Source: Lycorma delicatula (lineage: Eukaryota; Arthropoda; Insecta; Hemiptera; Fulgoridae). From it: a stretch of 64,000 bases of DNA. Below are positions 14,656 through 26,121 of the stretch, piece after piece. Both the position numbers and the translations under genes were made by a program. The notes beneath the pieces are model-generated. The model saw nothing but the letters and a program-made list of their open reading frames with translations, ran no database searches and was not told the origin of the DNA. The DNA lies in assembly GCF_047948215.1 (NCBI RefSeq), contig NC_134458.1:86383260-86447259 (forward strand), in the 5' to 3' direction. Positions within the stretch are counted from its first letter, which is position 1, and each line of letters begins with the position of its first letter.

Positions 14656-14736
14656 TTAAATTTATGAAGAATGATTTTCTCAAGAACTTTTTTTTTAAAA
14701 TTGCGTAAATGTTGATTTGTATTAATACTGTTTCAG

Positions 14737-14898
14737 ATCCACTGCGAGAAGTATCCGATAGAATCTGAGTGTGTAGATGCCGATTCAGGAGTCCAACTGC
14801 CTCGATTAAGTTTTACCAGTTTGTTTGCTATTTCATTAGTATTAACCGGTTTACTAAATAACGTTAGATATTTTAGACTATTGCAATTACTAACATAA
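14737..14898 (+). CDS. Host gene, last coding exon with hydrophobic C-terminus
   Basis: It follows the polypyrimidine acceptor ATACTGTTTCAG, is open for 53 codons in the frame set by the exon ending at 8470, and stops with TAA. It adds two cysteines (IHCEKYP...SEC), then a small-residue region and a hydrophobic tail (SLFAISLVLTGLL) with only a few residues after it. This arrangement suggests a GPI-anchor signal or a C-terminal membrane anchor, hence a cell-surface protein. The 3' UTR probably continues into the AT-rich region downstream; no single polyadenylation signal can be chosen. Confidence 0.7.
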   Translation: MHCEKYPIESECVDADSGVQLPRLSFTSLFAISLVLTGLLNNVRYFRLLQLLT

Positions 14899-17800
14899 CG
14901 CCCTACAATTATAAATCGTAGAATCTAGTTTACCGTCCTAGCGTCTCATATCCCTTTTTTATAATTAATCATTATAAAATAATTATTATTTTTTAGAATT
15001 TAATTTAATGGACAGAAATAATCCATTTTTAATTACCAAACGGAGCTGAAAGCATAAGCCGTCCGATATTGCTATATTATATCTATATATAAATGTTCCA
15101 CGCATATTCCGCATAGTATATTTATTGTTTCAATTTATTTTAATAATTTAAATTATATAGTTATAATTTTTTTTTAAATTATTGTAATTTTAATACAAAA
15201 ATATTGTTTATGTTATACCAGTTAGTGAAGTTAAAAATAATTTATAAATATAAATGATATAAAAAGTAAATATAATCATCTTGTAGCACTGAATAACTAT
15301 TTGCAATTAATGGTTTTCAAATTAATTATTATATACAGTATTTTTGCGTTTATATATATAAACTGCGCTTAAGTAACTGATTTATGTTACATTCAAAATA
15401 TGCTATTATACGTATATATGTTAGAAAAATAAGTACGTGTCAACAGTTCCGTAAAACATAAATATATTAAGTTACTTACAAGTAAAATTATGCTATAAAA
15501 TCTAAATAATATACTATACATACATTTTATTAATATATAAATTCTAGAATTATATTATTATTAATACATTTTATTAATATATAAATTTTAAAATTATAAT
15601 ATTATTAAGTTAAAATTCGTTTTAAATTTTGTATAGTACATACGTTTTTGTCGTTTATTTTTAATTTGTTAGTTTTATGTAAAAATTGTTATTTATGTAT
15701 AAATTTGTAAATTTTCTTTATTATATTTTTCGGCTTGTGTATGTAGCACGAATAAATATTGTACTTGTACAAAGTGTATGTATACAGTGAAAACGGTATG
15801 CGCTGTAAATTATCGTTAAATATAACCTAGTAATGTAAGTTAGTATAGGCTTTGTGTAATAATAATAATAATAATTACAACAATGATTATACTACAATAA
15901 TATTTAAAATTTTTGTAATATATTTTAATTTCAATTGTGTTTTATCATTATATCCAAAGAGAATACGTGAAGGTTTATTATAAAGGTTTTTTTCTACAAA
16001 ATTAATGTTGCAATATTAGTTTAATTTTTTACATAATTACTGAAAAGTATTAAAAAATAAATTCTCTATCTTTTTTTTTATTCTAACATAAAGTAATAAT
16101 GAATCGAAAGGTAAAAATATTATTAAAAAATAGTCTCTGTAATTCCTTGAAATTGTTTTTAAAAAATACACTCTTATTATTACTTTAAAATTGGCAGCGG
16201 TACAATCTATTTCAAATAGTACTTAAACATTTTATTCATATTTGCTTTACGTATAAGTTAGCTGACGAGTTTATTTTTTAATGTGGAATATGAAGGTGAA
16301 AACTGAAAAGATTTCTTGTCATAAAACGCTCTCCATACTCGATCGTTTGCCGTCTCCTACGCACCAAGACTGTTCAGGTACGTTTAAAATAAAAAAATCC
16401 CAATAAGGAAGTCTTATCAACGTAACGCAATAATGTATATGATGGTTGAGATATGTTTTACTTAAATTAAGCTATAGATTAACTAAATTAACGAAGAATA
16501 AACACATTTGTAATTTATATAATTTTTACAGTTACTCTACTTTGTGTTTATCGTACACTTCGGGAGCGAATGGTATTTATACGATGACACAAGGCATAAC
16601 TTTGAACACAACTTCTAAAACAGGGTGCCTTTGCACTCTCGGATGTTACACAAAAACTTAGATTCTAATAGCCAACGGTCGAGTTGTATTTATTTTATTT
16701 TATACTATAGTAGATGTTTATTTTGATAGATGAATCTCATTGTACCTTTTTTCTCTATGAAAATATGGATTTTGAAAATTCCCTGCAAGTCCAAAAATTA
16801 ATCAATGTAGTGGTAGATCTTGTTTACCATTATCAAGTTATTAATTAAAGTGAAATTATATTTATATGTTAATCACAGATATGGTTTTTACAGCTTTCAT
16901 AAAAGATGCAAAACTGAAAATTACTGTCTTTGTTAATATCGGCTTGCCGTTGAGTCCAAGATTTTCGTAACAAAAATTTTCGAAAGTAAAAAAAACTCAT
17001 GCGCAATTCTGCGCAAGAAGACCGACGTTTCGTTATTTTTCCCCTTTTGAAAAAGTATCAACTCGTTCTAATGTAAAATTTAAAAAAAAAAAAAAAAAAC
17101 ACCTTCGATCAATAAATACCGCAGATAAAGAAACGTCAACGTTCCAACTTGCAGCAATAAAATGAACCACGCTTCCCACTTGTCTTCCGCTGAAATTTTT
17201 TCGACCTTAAATTGAGCGTAATCTCAGAACGATTCGATCAATCTTCATCAAATTTTCACATGCACAACTTCAGATACACTATTACAGCATATCTAAATTT
17301 CAATGATATCTAATTTTCGAGCCAAAAATTCTATACATAGGCCTGCATATAAGGAAACCACAGTTTAAATGAATGGTATATTCGTACTCCTCATACCTCA
17401 AAAACTACAGAAAATCTATTTTCACCCCCTTTACTTACATCGTGTGACCGAAAGTAATACCGTACTCTTCTTCAAAATCAGTAAAAACTTGTGAAGTGAG
17501 GTATTTCCCGTAAAAAAATGATCAAATTATTAAAAAAGGTATTTTTAATTAATATTACAGCTTTACTCATAATTCTATACGGGAATTACCAAATAAAATG
17601 TAATATTTAAATTAATTTTTACCGAAGCTGTCTTTTTTTTTTTGTTGGTAAAATACAACAGTCTATGATAGACCCCCTCCCATACTGTGACTGTACTCAT
17701 GATCCGGGTTTGCAATCGTTAGACAATGCTAACACAAGTTTGCTATCAAGTGCTTAACACCTAATTTAAAGAGAAATAATTCCAATTTTTCATGACTCTT

Positions 17801-20054
17801 TGTCTTCTAGATATTTAAGTGATAATATAAAACACGTGACATTTCCTTTTTTTTAAACCTACCTAAAAAAAATTTACACGTAGAAAAAGATCTGCAGACC
17901 GAGGTATATCACCATTCCTTCAAATAATTTGTTTTTTAAAAAAAATTTTACCGTAGCGGGCCGCAATATGTATTACGCATTGCTCCTGTATTCTTGAAGT
18001 ATGAGCTGAGTCACGTTGAATTATTCGAAAAAAACCTTATCATTTTTATTATTATTTCCACTCTTAAAGATAGGGATTATATCCTTAAACAACATTTTGG
18101 TTACACTCTGTCGCTATCATTGGTTTTAATTTACCTTAATAAATACGTTACGTATAAGTGAAATGTTTAATTCGTGTATTGAATTTGCTTAAATATAAAC
18201 AAAATTCATCTTCAGATAAACAAAACAAGTAATAATTAAACAAATAAATAAGCATTACACTGTCGAAAAAAGTATTAAACTTAAGCATAATGATTAATTT
18301 TTAAATTGGAAGTAAAAACCGTGTTTAGGTATCCGTGTAAAGGAGAGGGGGTTAGTTTGTAAATTGGTGCATATGTTTGTATGCATATGTAATAATCACA
18401 TAATAGCCAAACAATATAAAAAATGCACACTCGCGCATCTGTCCATTTGCGCGCGCGCGCGCACGCACACACACACACACACACATATATATATAAGTTT
18501 GTGTGTATGTATATATATATTTATTTATTTACACGCCTATTATGTATTATACGTGAAATTGCATGCCAAAAATATAATAAAAAACACTAGGTAACAGATG
18601 TTGAAACACATTAACTTGTAACTAATGTAGTTTTCAGTCATTACCAAAGACTAGTTACGTTTTAAGTGCGTGCTTGCACAGTAATTTAAGATATCGATTT
18701 TTCCTTTAGTATCAAATAAGGAACTTAATAATGGTTTTTTCGCCTTATCTTTATATTCATAAATAAAAACCCTAATATGTACGTACATTTTACTATGTAT
18801 ATGTGTACTATTGTACCATTATTGTACGTTTCACTAATAACTTAAAAATATATGTTGCAGGTTTTATTCTTAATAATTCTTTTTTTCCCGTACTTTTTAA
18901 AGTATGTTACACGAAGAAATCTTGTATTATTTCATAAAGATAACGAACGGTTAATCGGGACATTATTGATTGGTTAATCTCTTTTATCCTAATTTTCATA
19001 GTGGAATTTCTGGCTTGTTAAAAAAATAACAGATTTTACAAAATACTAAAAAACAATTTCAGTTTTATTAACAGGGTTTAAAAGCCTCTTTTTTTTTAGT
19101 TCCCAACCCGATATACTTCAGAATTGTCTTTAATTAACCAGCCACATATATAAATAATATAAAAGTTACCGTATGATTTAAACACTCAAAATTTAAACAA
19201 TAATTTATATTAAAAAGGTTGAAAACAATTGGTAAAGGTTGCAATTATCTTATTTTTGGCCATTATTTTTCAAAATTTGTTAACTTATTAGACTGTAACT
19301 TAATAGTGAATAAAGATTTTCCAATAACTGCTTCTAAATGTAAATTCGATTTTTTTCCATTAAGTTATGACAACATATCTCACAGTAAGAAAGAATTCAA
19401 TACAGAGTGAAAAATCGAATGACCTAACAACGACCTTACTTGATTCCCAAATACACAAAAATGTAAGTCATAAAACCGTTATCAGAGATGATAAGTACAA
19501 CTTTATATTCTAAATATAAAGCCTTAAAGAGAAAAATATTTTATTTTGTTTAACCTGAGTTAGGATACATTTATATAAATAAAGTTCACGTAAATTTAAT
19601 ATTGTAGATTAGAATATTTTAAAACTATATCTACTCTTCTCTTTAAACACAGTTTCTCTTTATAAAATATAAAATGGAAACCAAAAATAGTAGGACTGGC
19701 TTTTATTAAAATTTAATTCGAGTTAAAACTGATAGGCTTTAAGTTAGATTACCGATTGTTGAAAGTTGAAATTTTTAAAATTTTAATTTTCATTTAATGT
19801 TTCAAAATTTAATTAATTAGATTTCATAATATTAACTTATTTAATTACATTTAAATTAAATGCTCAGAAATTTTAAATTTAAATTTAATTATTAATATTA
19901 GTTTTTAATTAAAATTTATTGTTTTTTGTAACATGAATTTTTCTATATTCCTTAATTAAGAACTATCTTTAACATCTTTTTTTTTCATTTTATTTTATTA
20001 TAAACAAAATATTATGATATAAATGCCCAATGTATGTCTGTATTATTATTCCTG

Positions 20055-20090
<36 letters not shown>

Positions 20091-21641
20091 CATAAATATT
20101 TTTTATTTTTATAATTATTATTTTTTAAATTTGTTTATTGCAAATATCGTAATTAAAAATAGTTATCGAATATAAGTTGTAATAATTAGTTATTAATTTG
20201 GTCAAGTATTTCTCAAAATTCAAGATTTATAAATAAAATACTAGTTGTTCATCAATTTAACCTAAGTTTCTTACCTTAAACAACAATTGTATGATTGTAG
20301 CACATGTTAAAAATATATTTTAGCATGTACAAAAAATCTATTATTGTATTATCGATGAGTAATTTGTATAAAACTATATATATATATATATTATTATTAA
20401 TTAGTATTTAGAAATATTTATTTTCAATAAAACAGAAAACGCCCACGATGAACCGCCACCAAATTTTGTACATATCACCTTGTTTATAAATATGTTATAA
20501 GCAAAATTAAGTCCCAACTGTTTAATTTATTATAATATTTACGCACAAGAATATTTAATTATAAAGACTTTTTTTAATCATTCTAATAAAATTAATTTTC
20601 TTTTATCTGTAGACTACATTATACAGTTACGTAACGTATCCAAAGTTGCATAACCCGCGCCTCCTAAGCGTCTCAAAGACCCGTCGTGATTTATTTTACA
20701 GCGGAATAGCAGTTGTGCAACGTTTGTAACATAATTTTAAGATTAAATAAAGAAAAAAACATACCCTACAGTTAATAATTTAACGAAAGAATAGATAACT
20801 TGATTAAGATAAGTCCAAGGAAATGAATTATTAATATTATATATTTTTTAATTATTTATTTATATTTAAATTTTGTTATATATATTTTGTATGTAATATT
20901 GTAAATAAGTGTAGCCTGTACGTTAATTTATTATAAAGGTTAAGTTGTTCCTTTTTTTTTTTTCTATGTAAATATAAATATTATATTGTTACATTGTAAA
21001 ATTGTTGCACTGTTATGTGATTAAAAGCGTTAAAATTGTCTTAATTTTTATTTAAAAAAAAATAATTATACGTATATTCTTTTGTTAGTATTTTTTTTAT
21101 TTTCTCTTGTACCGTGTAATACTTTAAATACATATCTTAATTCATGACTTGAATTGTTTTTACATGTTACACCGTTTTTTCTATTTCTCATAAGCGCCAC
21201 ATCCATTTTAGTTTAAGAAATGATTATTATAAATAAATTATAATTAATCATCACTGTTAATAATATACGACAGTAAATAAGATTTTTAAGAAAATAAAAC
21301 AATTCTACCGTATATTTAATTTGTCTCCTTCGATTGCCAGGGGAAAATTTCTTAAATGGATGGTAGAAGGCTTTAATAAAATTTCCTACTTCTATCCGCT
21401 TCGGTGCGATCAACTTCGATGGATTGAAAAAGTTGTGCAGTCTGATAATTTTGTGCTTGTTTTCACACATAATTTTTGCGATCTACTTTAACAGTATCAG
21501 CTGTATCTTTTTTGTTTATCAACCGATTTTATCAAATAAGGTGTCATTTTTTCACAGTAAAGGTCTTAACATTTTATTTAATAAAACATGATTCGATAAA
21601 AACTAATATTTATGAAGCTGTCGGTGAAACAGATATTTTTC
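14899..21641. other. AT-rich intergenic region with microsatellites
   Basis: No coding region was recognised. It includes probable 3' UTR of the host gene, a mixed CG/CA/TA simple repeat at about 18450-18520, (TA)n tracts at about 20061-20085 and 20377-20392, and an A-run at 17082-17099. The open frames through the simple repeat near 18281-18594 are repeat artefacts. Confidence 0.5.
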
Positions 21642-21655
21642 ATTTGTTATAGTTC
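21642..21655. repeat. LINE target-site duplication, left copy
   Basis: ATTTGTTATAGTTC here is repeated exactly at 26108-26121, directly after the A-rich tail. The 14-bp direct repeat fixes both ends of the LINE insertion. Confidence 0.85.
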
Positions 21656-22253
21656 GAGTCGAGTGTGGCTACTCAGCTCGAGTGGACGTGTATTTCTAGC
21701 TCTGCAATTTATGCGATTTTGGTTTGGTTTTTTCCGGCTTTTTTATTGGACAAGTAGTGAATCATTTCGAGGTAAGGATAACGGACAAGTGTGTTAAATT
21801 TTGTGAATTTTGGTGACCGGACTGTGCTGTAATTAGGTTTTTTCTTTTGTAACTTTTTCTCCGTAAGAGCCAATGTTAAATTGGCCGTTGAGGTTAGTGA
21901 TAATAAGTTAAGTCAATAGACAAGTAACCACTAGTTTGTGACGTCACGGCTGTTGTAGTAAACAACAGCTTAATTATCAAGAATAATTATCGTAAACAAC
22001 AACTTAATTATCAAGAATAATTATCGTAAACAAGAATAATTATCGATAAAATAAGTTATACTAGTACAATTTTTTTCTAAGTGTTTGAGGCTCTTATAAA
22101 GGGGATGTTCCTTGCCTAATAACTCCTTCCCTGACCAATATTTTCCAAAATCCTCTCGGATACCTTCCATAGACCCCTCCAAGGGGCACACCACCGGTAA
22201 CTGATAGCAAGACTATCGTTATTAAGGCTGAGGGAAAGACTTATGCCGACCTG

Positions 22254-22871
22254 TTGAGAACAATGAAAAACAAAGTCACCCAGGAAGAGGCAGGCGAAGT
22301 CCTTTCCCTCCGAAAAGGCCGAAATGAAGAATTAGAGGTGAGGATAAAAGGGGCGCAGAAGGCAGGAGAACTCACCACTCTTCTGAGAGATCGGGCAGCA
22401 GAACTTCAGGTGGACCTACGTTCTAGGGGTTACAGAAGGACGGTGGTCCATATTAAGGACCTCGACGTAGACACAACCGAAAAGGAGGTGAGAGAAGCGG
22501 TTTCCAGAGTTGTCGGCGCGGGGGAGACATTTCAGGTCACCTCCCGCAGGAAAGCATATGGTGACACTAAAAACGCCACCGTCATCATGACACATAGAGG
22601 CGCCACAAAGCTGGTGGCATCAAGACTACGAGTTGGCTGGGTCCATTGTAGGACCTATATTCGTGTAGAAGGAGAGCGCTGCTACCGTTGTTGGGGCACC
22701 GGACATGGTAGCAGAGACTGTAAGGGCCCGGACAGAACCAATCTCTGTTATAACTGCGGTGGCGCTGGACACCGTATCCAGGAATGCAGAGAGGCATCCA
22801 AATATCTTTATTGCCGTAGCCTAAACCACCGCACTGGGTGCACTGAATGCGGAATGAAGCGCGATGCCTAA
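22254..22871 (+). CDS. LINE ORF1 (gag-like, CCHC zinc knuckles)
   Basis: About 205 residues. The C-terminal part has two good CCHC knuckles (CYRCWGTGHGSRDC and CYNCGGAGHRIQEC) and a third with a cysteine missing, the usual nucleic-acid-binding end of R1-clade ORF1 proteins. The frame begins without an ATG at TTG; coding-like sequence in the same frame runs back to a stop near 22170. The true N-terminus is therefore lost or frameshifted, and the protein is shorter than ORF1 proteins usually are in this group. Its stop overlaps the ORF2 start in the octamer ATGCCTAA. Confidence 0.75.
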   Translation: MRTMKNKVTQEEAGEVLSLRKGRNEELEVRIKGAQKAGELTTLLRDRAAELQVDLRSRGYRRTVVHIKDLDVDTTEKEVREAVSRVVGAGETFQVTSRRKAYGDTKNATVIMTHRGATKLVASRLRVGWVHCRTYIRVEGERCYRCWGTGHGSRDCKGPDRTNLCYNCGGAGHRIQECREASKYLYCRSLNHRTGCTECGMKRDA

Positions 22872-23370
22872 AGTCTTACTAATTAATAACCATCGAAGCC
22901 TCCTATCCCATGACATGGTGGAGGATACAGCTAATACTCGAGAGTACAACTTTGTTGTTGCCACCGAGCCTAACGTATACTCTGCGGCTGGGTCTCGATG
23001 GGTGCCAGATACCGCTGGGGATGTGGCTATCAAGAAAATTACTGGAAACTGGGACTATAGCTTATATTTTAGGACTGAAGGAGTCGTTGCGATAGAACTC
23101 TGTAACTATATATTGTTTGGGGTCTATATAAGCCCGAATGTGACGCTCGCGGAGTACGAAGCCAGACTACTAGGACTGCAGAGGATGGTCATGAACGCCC
23201 TAAAGAGGACAATTGTGGGTGATTTCAATTTCCGTACCGTAGCGGCTGGGGCTGGTTCCTCGAACAACAAAGGACTAGCGCTAGAAGAACTACTGGGCTT
23301 GTGTGCATCAATGATGGGTCGCCCACTTTCTACGCTCGCGGGCATTCCTCTATCCTGGATCTGGTATTGA
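22864..23370 (+). pseudogene. LINE ORF2 N-terminal APE endonuclease, frameshifted
   Basis: It starts with the ATG that overlaps the ORF1 stop. The sequence shows R1-clade APE motifs: a start of LLINNHRSLLSHD type, then ATEPN with the catalytic Glu, and IVGDFNF. The expected SILDLVLID end is present but in another frame, so a frameshift lies near 23298. A second shift near 23390 is needed to reach the RT frame. The encoded endonuclease is therefore truncated in this copy. Confidence 0.75.
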
Positions 23371-23392
23371 TCGACGGTAGATTTCACCAGAC

Positions 23393-25105
23393 ATGGTGAG
23401 CATGCAGGTTTTGCAAGTAGAGACTGCAAGTGATCATTTGGCTGTTTCTGTTGAAATCCTTGATACTGAGACTCATATTAGAAATCAGCATCTATGCTTT
23501 AGACTTTCGAAACGTAAGGTAGAGACTATTGTTCGCAAAGTTGCTACAAAAATAACGGATGGCAGACCGGTCACGCCAGATACATTACAACAAATCATGA
23601 TTACTGAGCTGGCCAGGTTCCCCGAAAGAGCTACCAGACATCACCCTGTCTATTGGTGGTCTTCCGATATTGCGGATCAACGCAGGGTTCTGCAATCCAT
23701 GAAGAGGAGCGTGCAGAGACTTCGAACGAGAGCATACGGAGCTGATCGAGACCTGAACACGGCGATTACACAATACCGAGCAGCAAGAAAGCAGTTAAAC
23801 TTCATGATTAAGCATGCAAAAAGGCAGAAGTGGAGGGAGCTATGCAATGAACTAGATGCTGACCCCTGGGGACGGGCGTACCAGGTAGTCATGAAGAGAC
23901 TGGGAAGACGGTTGCCCGTTCTTAATAAGATAGAAGCTACACAACACATGGAAGCGCTTTTCCCGCGGGTTGATACGGGCGTCACGGAGCTAATACCTGG
24001 TGAACGCGGCAGGTTCACCCAGGATGAAGTGGCGACTGCGGTTAAAAGACTAAAAAATAAGAAGAGTCCAGGACCCGATGGTGTGCCAGCTGCAGTTATA
24101 AAGGGTCTGATGTCCGTCATCCCGTGGGAGAGGACAGATATTGCGAGTTATGGGGTCCAGCATTGCTTTTTTCCTGCTTGCTGGAAAGCGTCAAGAACTG
24201 TTTTCTTGCCCAAACAACAGTCAGTTCCAGGGGCTCTCGAATATCGCCCTATAAGTCTCATTAATAATATGGGAAAAGTCGTGGAGAGGCTCATCGCTAA
24301 TAGACTAATTGAAGAGCTGGAAAACAACAACCTCCTCCATGAGAATCAGTTTGGCTTTAGGCGGGGGCGGTCAACTATTAACGCCATCAACAAAGTAGTT
24401 TCATGGGCTGCTGCGGTGAGGGCTGGTACTTGGAGAACCAGGCGAATCCCGCTAATGATACTCCTGGATATAAGGAACGCTTTCGGTTCGGTCCCTTGGC
24501 CAGCTATATTGAGGGCACTTCAAAGAAAAAATATAAGCGAGTACATAGTGACGCAAGTAGCCAGCTATCTATCCGAGAGACGAACTGAAATCAATACGGT
24601 GGATGGTGTGGTAAGTCATCAGATCTTCGGTGGAGTCCCGCAGGGGTCTGTACTCGGACCCCTACTTTGGAACATCTTCTATGATGAAATTTTCCGACTT
24701 CAATTCCCGCCGGGGGTGAATGTCGTAGGATACGCGGATGACATCTCGCTACTAGTGGATGCCAGTACCTTAGATGAAGTGGAGGACAAGGGGAATATTA
24801 ACTTTGAAATAGTTAATGAATGGCTCGTCAACAACAGTTTGGAGGTCTCTCCTTCCAAATGCAAGGGTATCCTCTTCACTGGTAGGAGGATACTCAGAAG
24901 ATTAAATCTGCGCCTGAGAGGAGAGGCAATTGTCGAGGTGGAAAGGGCTAAATATCTAGGGGTGTTACTGGATAAACACCTCAAATACTCCAGCCATGTG
25001 GCCATGATCTGCGACAGAGTGGAAACAACAATCCGTGCATGCGAGGTCTCTTTGCGGGACAAGGAATTCCACGTGCGTCGAAGAGGCGACTTATCACCTC
25101 GGTGA
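23393..25105 (+). CDS. LINE ORF2 reverse transcriptase domain (broken ORF2)
   Basis: 570 open codons. RT blocks occur in order: KNKKSPGPDGVPAAV, ALEYRPISLI, ENQFGFRRGRST, LLDIRNAFGSVPW (motif A; the second Asp is replaced, ILLDIRNAF), GGVPQGSVLGPLLWNI (motif B) and VGYADDISLLV (motif C, YADD). The ATG at 23393 is incidental, as the frame is a continuation of ORF2 after a frameshift. It runs out at about 25105 through another frameshift before the thumb/linker. Confidence 0.85.
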   Translation: MVSMQVLQVETASDHLAVSVEILDTETHIRNQHLCFRLSKRKVETIVRKVATKITDGRPVTPDTLQQIMITELARFPERATRHHPVYWWSSDIADQRRVLQSMKRSVQRLRTRAYGADRDLNTAITQYRAARKQLNFMIKHAKRQKWRELCNELDADPWGRAYQVVMKRLGRRLPVLNKIEATQHMEALFPRVDTGVTELIPGERGRFTQDEVATAVKRLKNKKSPGPDGVPAAVIKGLMSVIPWERTDIASYGVQHCFFPACWKASRTVFLPKQQSVPGALEYRPISLINNMGKVVERLIANRLIEELENNNLLHENQFGFRRGRSTINAINKVVSWAAAVRAGTWRTRRIPLMILLDIRNAFGSVPWPAILRALQRKNISEYIVTQVASYLSERRTEINTVDGVVSHQIFGGVPQGSVLGPLLWNIFYDEIFRLQFPPGVNVVGYADDISLLVDASTLDEVEDKGNINFEIVNEWLVNNSLEVSPSKCKGILFTGRRILRRLNLRLRGEAIVEVERAKYLGVLLDKHLKYSSHVAMICDRVETTIRACEVSLRDKEFHVRRRGDLSPR

Positions 25106-25639
25106 TAACGTCGTCTCTGTTGTACGCCGCCGGTATGGGCTGATGCGGTTAATGTCCAGCGCAACAGAACAAAACTGACTAGCAGTCATAGGAAGTCGCT
25201 TCTGGGGGTAGTTTCGGGGTACCGAACGTTATCGTATGATGTACTGTGCGTGCTTTCTTCGGTGCCCCCGATAGAATTGCAGATTAAAGGGCGAAAACTA
25301 AGGGCGTCCGGTGTAGCCAAAGATGAGGCCAGTTCTATTATACGAGAACAATGGAAGGTGGCATGGGCGGGTTCAGCAGTGGCCGCATGGACAAGAAGAA
25401 TTATCCCGGACCTGGATCCTTGGCTAGATCGCTCTCATCGTGAATTAGATTACCACACAACGCAACTCATGTCGGGACATGGTACGTTTGAACAATACCT
25501 GCACAGGTTTGGCAGGAGAGAGTCACCAATCTGTTGTTACTGCGATGCGGTTGACGATGCCGAACACACTATTTTTGAGTGCAGACGATGGGAGGAACAA
25601 CGTATAAATGCAGGACTGATGCATACCCGACCGGAGTAG
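25106..25639 (+). pseudogene. LINE ORF2 C-terminal CCHC region
   Basis: After two frameshifts (near 25075 and 25133) the coding sense continues to a TAG at 25639. The end carries TQLMSGHGTFEQYL followed by a CxxC...H...C finger (CCYCDAVDDAEHTIFEC), the standard C-terminal finger of R1-type and related LINEs. No RNase H follows. Confidence 0.75.
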
Positions 25640-26052
25640 CTCTTGGCTATGTCCGAAAACTGGAATAATTTTGCTATATTTGCAAGAACAGTTAGAATAA
25701 AAGAAGATGAGGCAAGACGACTGGGATACTGAGGGATGTAGTTTATAGTAGGGCTGGGCGGACAGCCCCGTTCCTGAGGGCTCACATGCCCTGGTGTGTT
25801 GGGTCCCCGTGATGGAGCGGGGACTCCTGGGGTCCGTTAGGTGCGAATGAATGAAAAGACCGAGACCCGGCCGGCGGTGTGGGTTCCCGAATACGTTTAG
25901 GCGGCTTCGGCTCCTGCGCCGTCGGTTTGAGGCTGGCAAAAGGAAAGACCGAGACCCGGTCTCCGGCGGGGTGGCTGGGAACGACATAGCCGGGCCTGGT
26001 TCTTACGTTGGAGATTAGAGGCAGGCAATTAAAAGATCCGGAAATGACACGT

Positions 26053-26092
26053 CCCCGAGTCGAGTATACTTAATTGGATGTCCGGCTCGGGG
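26053..26092 (+). other. LINE 3' UTR hairpin next to the A-tail
   Basis: CCCCGAG (26053-26059) pairs with CTCGGGG (26086-26092) a few bases before the A-run. 3' UTR structure of this kind is often what the LINE reverse transcriptase recognises; that role is inferred here. Confidence 0.5.
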
Positions 26093-26107
26093 ATGTAGGA
26101 AAAAAAA

Positions 26108-26121
26108 ATTTGTTATAGTTC
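26108..26121. repeat. LINE target-site duplication, right copy
   Basis: Exact copy of ATTTGTTATAGTTC at 21642-21655, overlapping the last A of the LINE tail. Confidence 0.85.

Larger units (their letters stand above)
21656..26107 (+). mobile_element. R1-clade-like non-LTR retrotransposon, inactivated
   Basis: This is a 4.45-kb LINE with 5' UTR, ORF1 (zinc knuckles), ORF2 (APE endonuclease, reverse transcriptase, C-terminal CCHC), 3' UTR and a short A-tail (about 26099-26108), bounded by a 14-bp target-site duplication. Gene order, ORF1 knuckles and the C-terminal HxxxxC-type finger fit the R1 clade, though the family cannot be settled without a tree. The 5' UTR has a short tandem repeat (about 21961-22045, unit containing CAAGAATAATTATCGTAAA). 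The 3' UTR carries two related GACCGAGACCCGG blocks and a 7-bp-stem hairpin (CCCCGAG/CTCGGGG, 26053-26092). ORF2 has at least four frameshifts, so this copy cannot act alone. Confidence 0.85.

Noticed and set aside
16282..16379. Possible coding exon ending CTGTTCAG|GTACG
   Set aside because: A short ATG-started frame with a donor, but no partner exon or homology was found.
22585..25164. Minus-strand frames across the LINE (up to 154 codons)
   Set aside because: Shadows of ORF1/ORF2; no independent motif.
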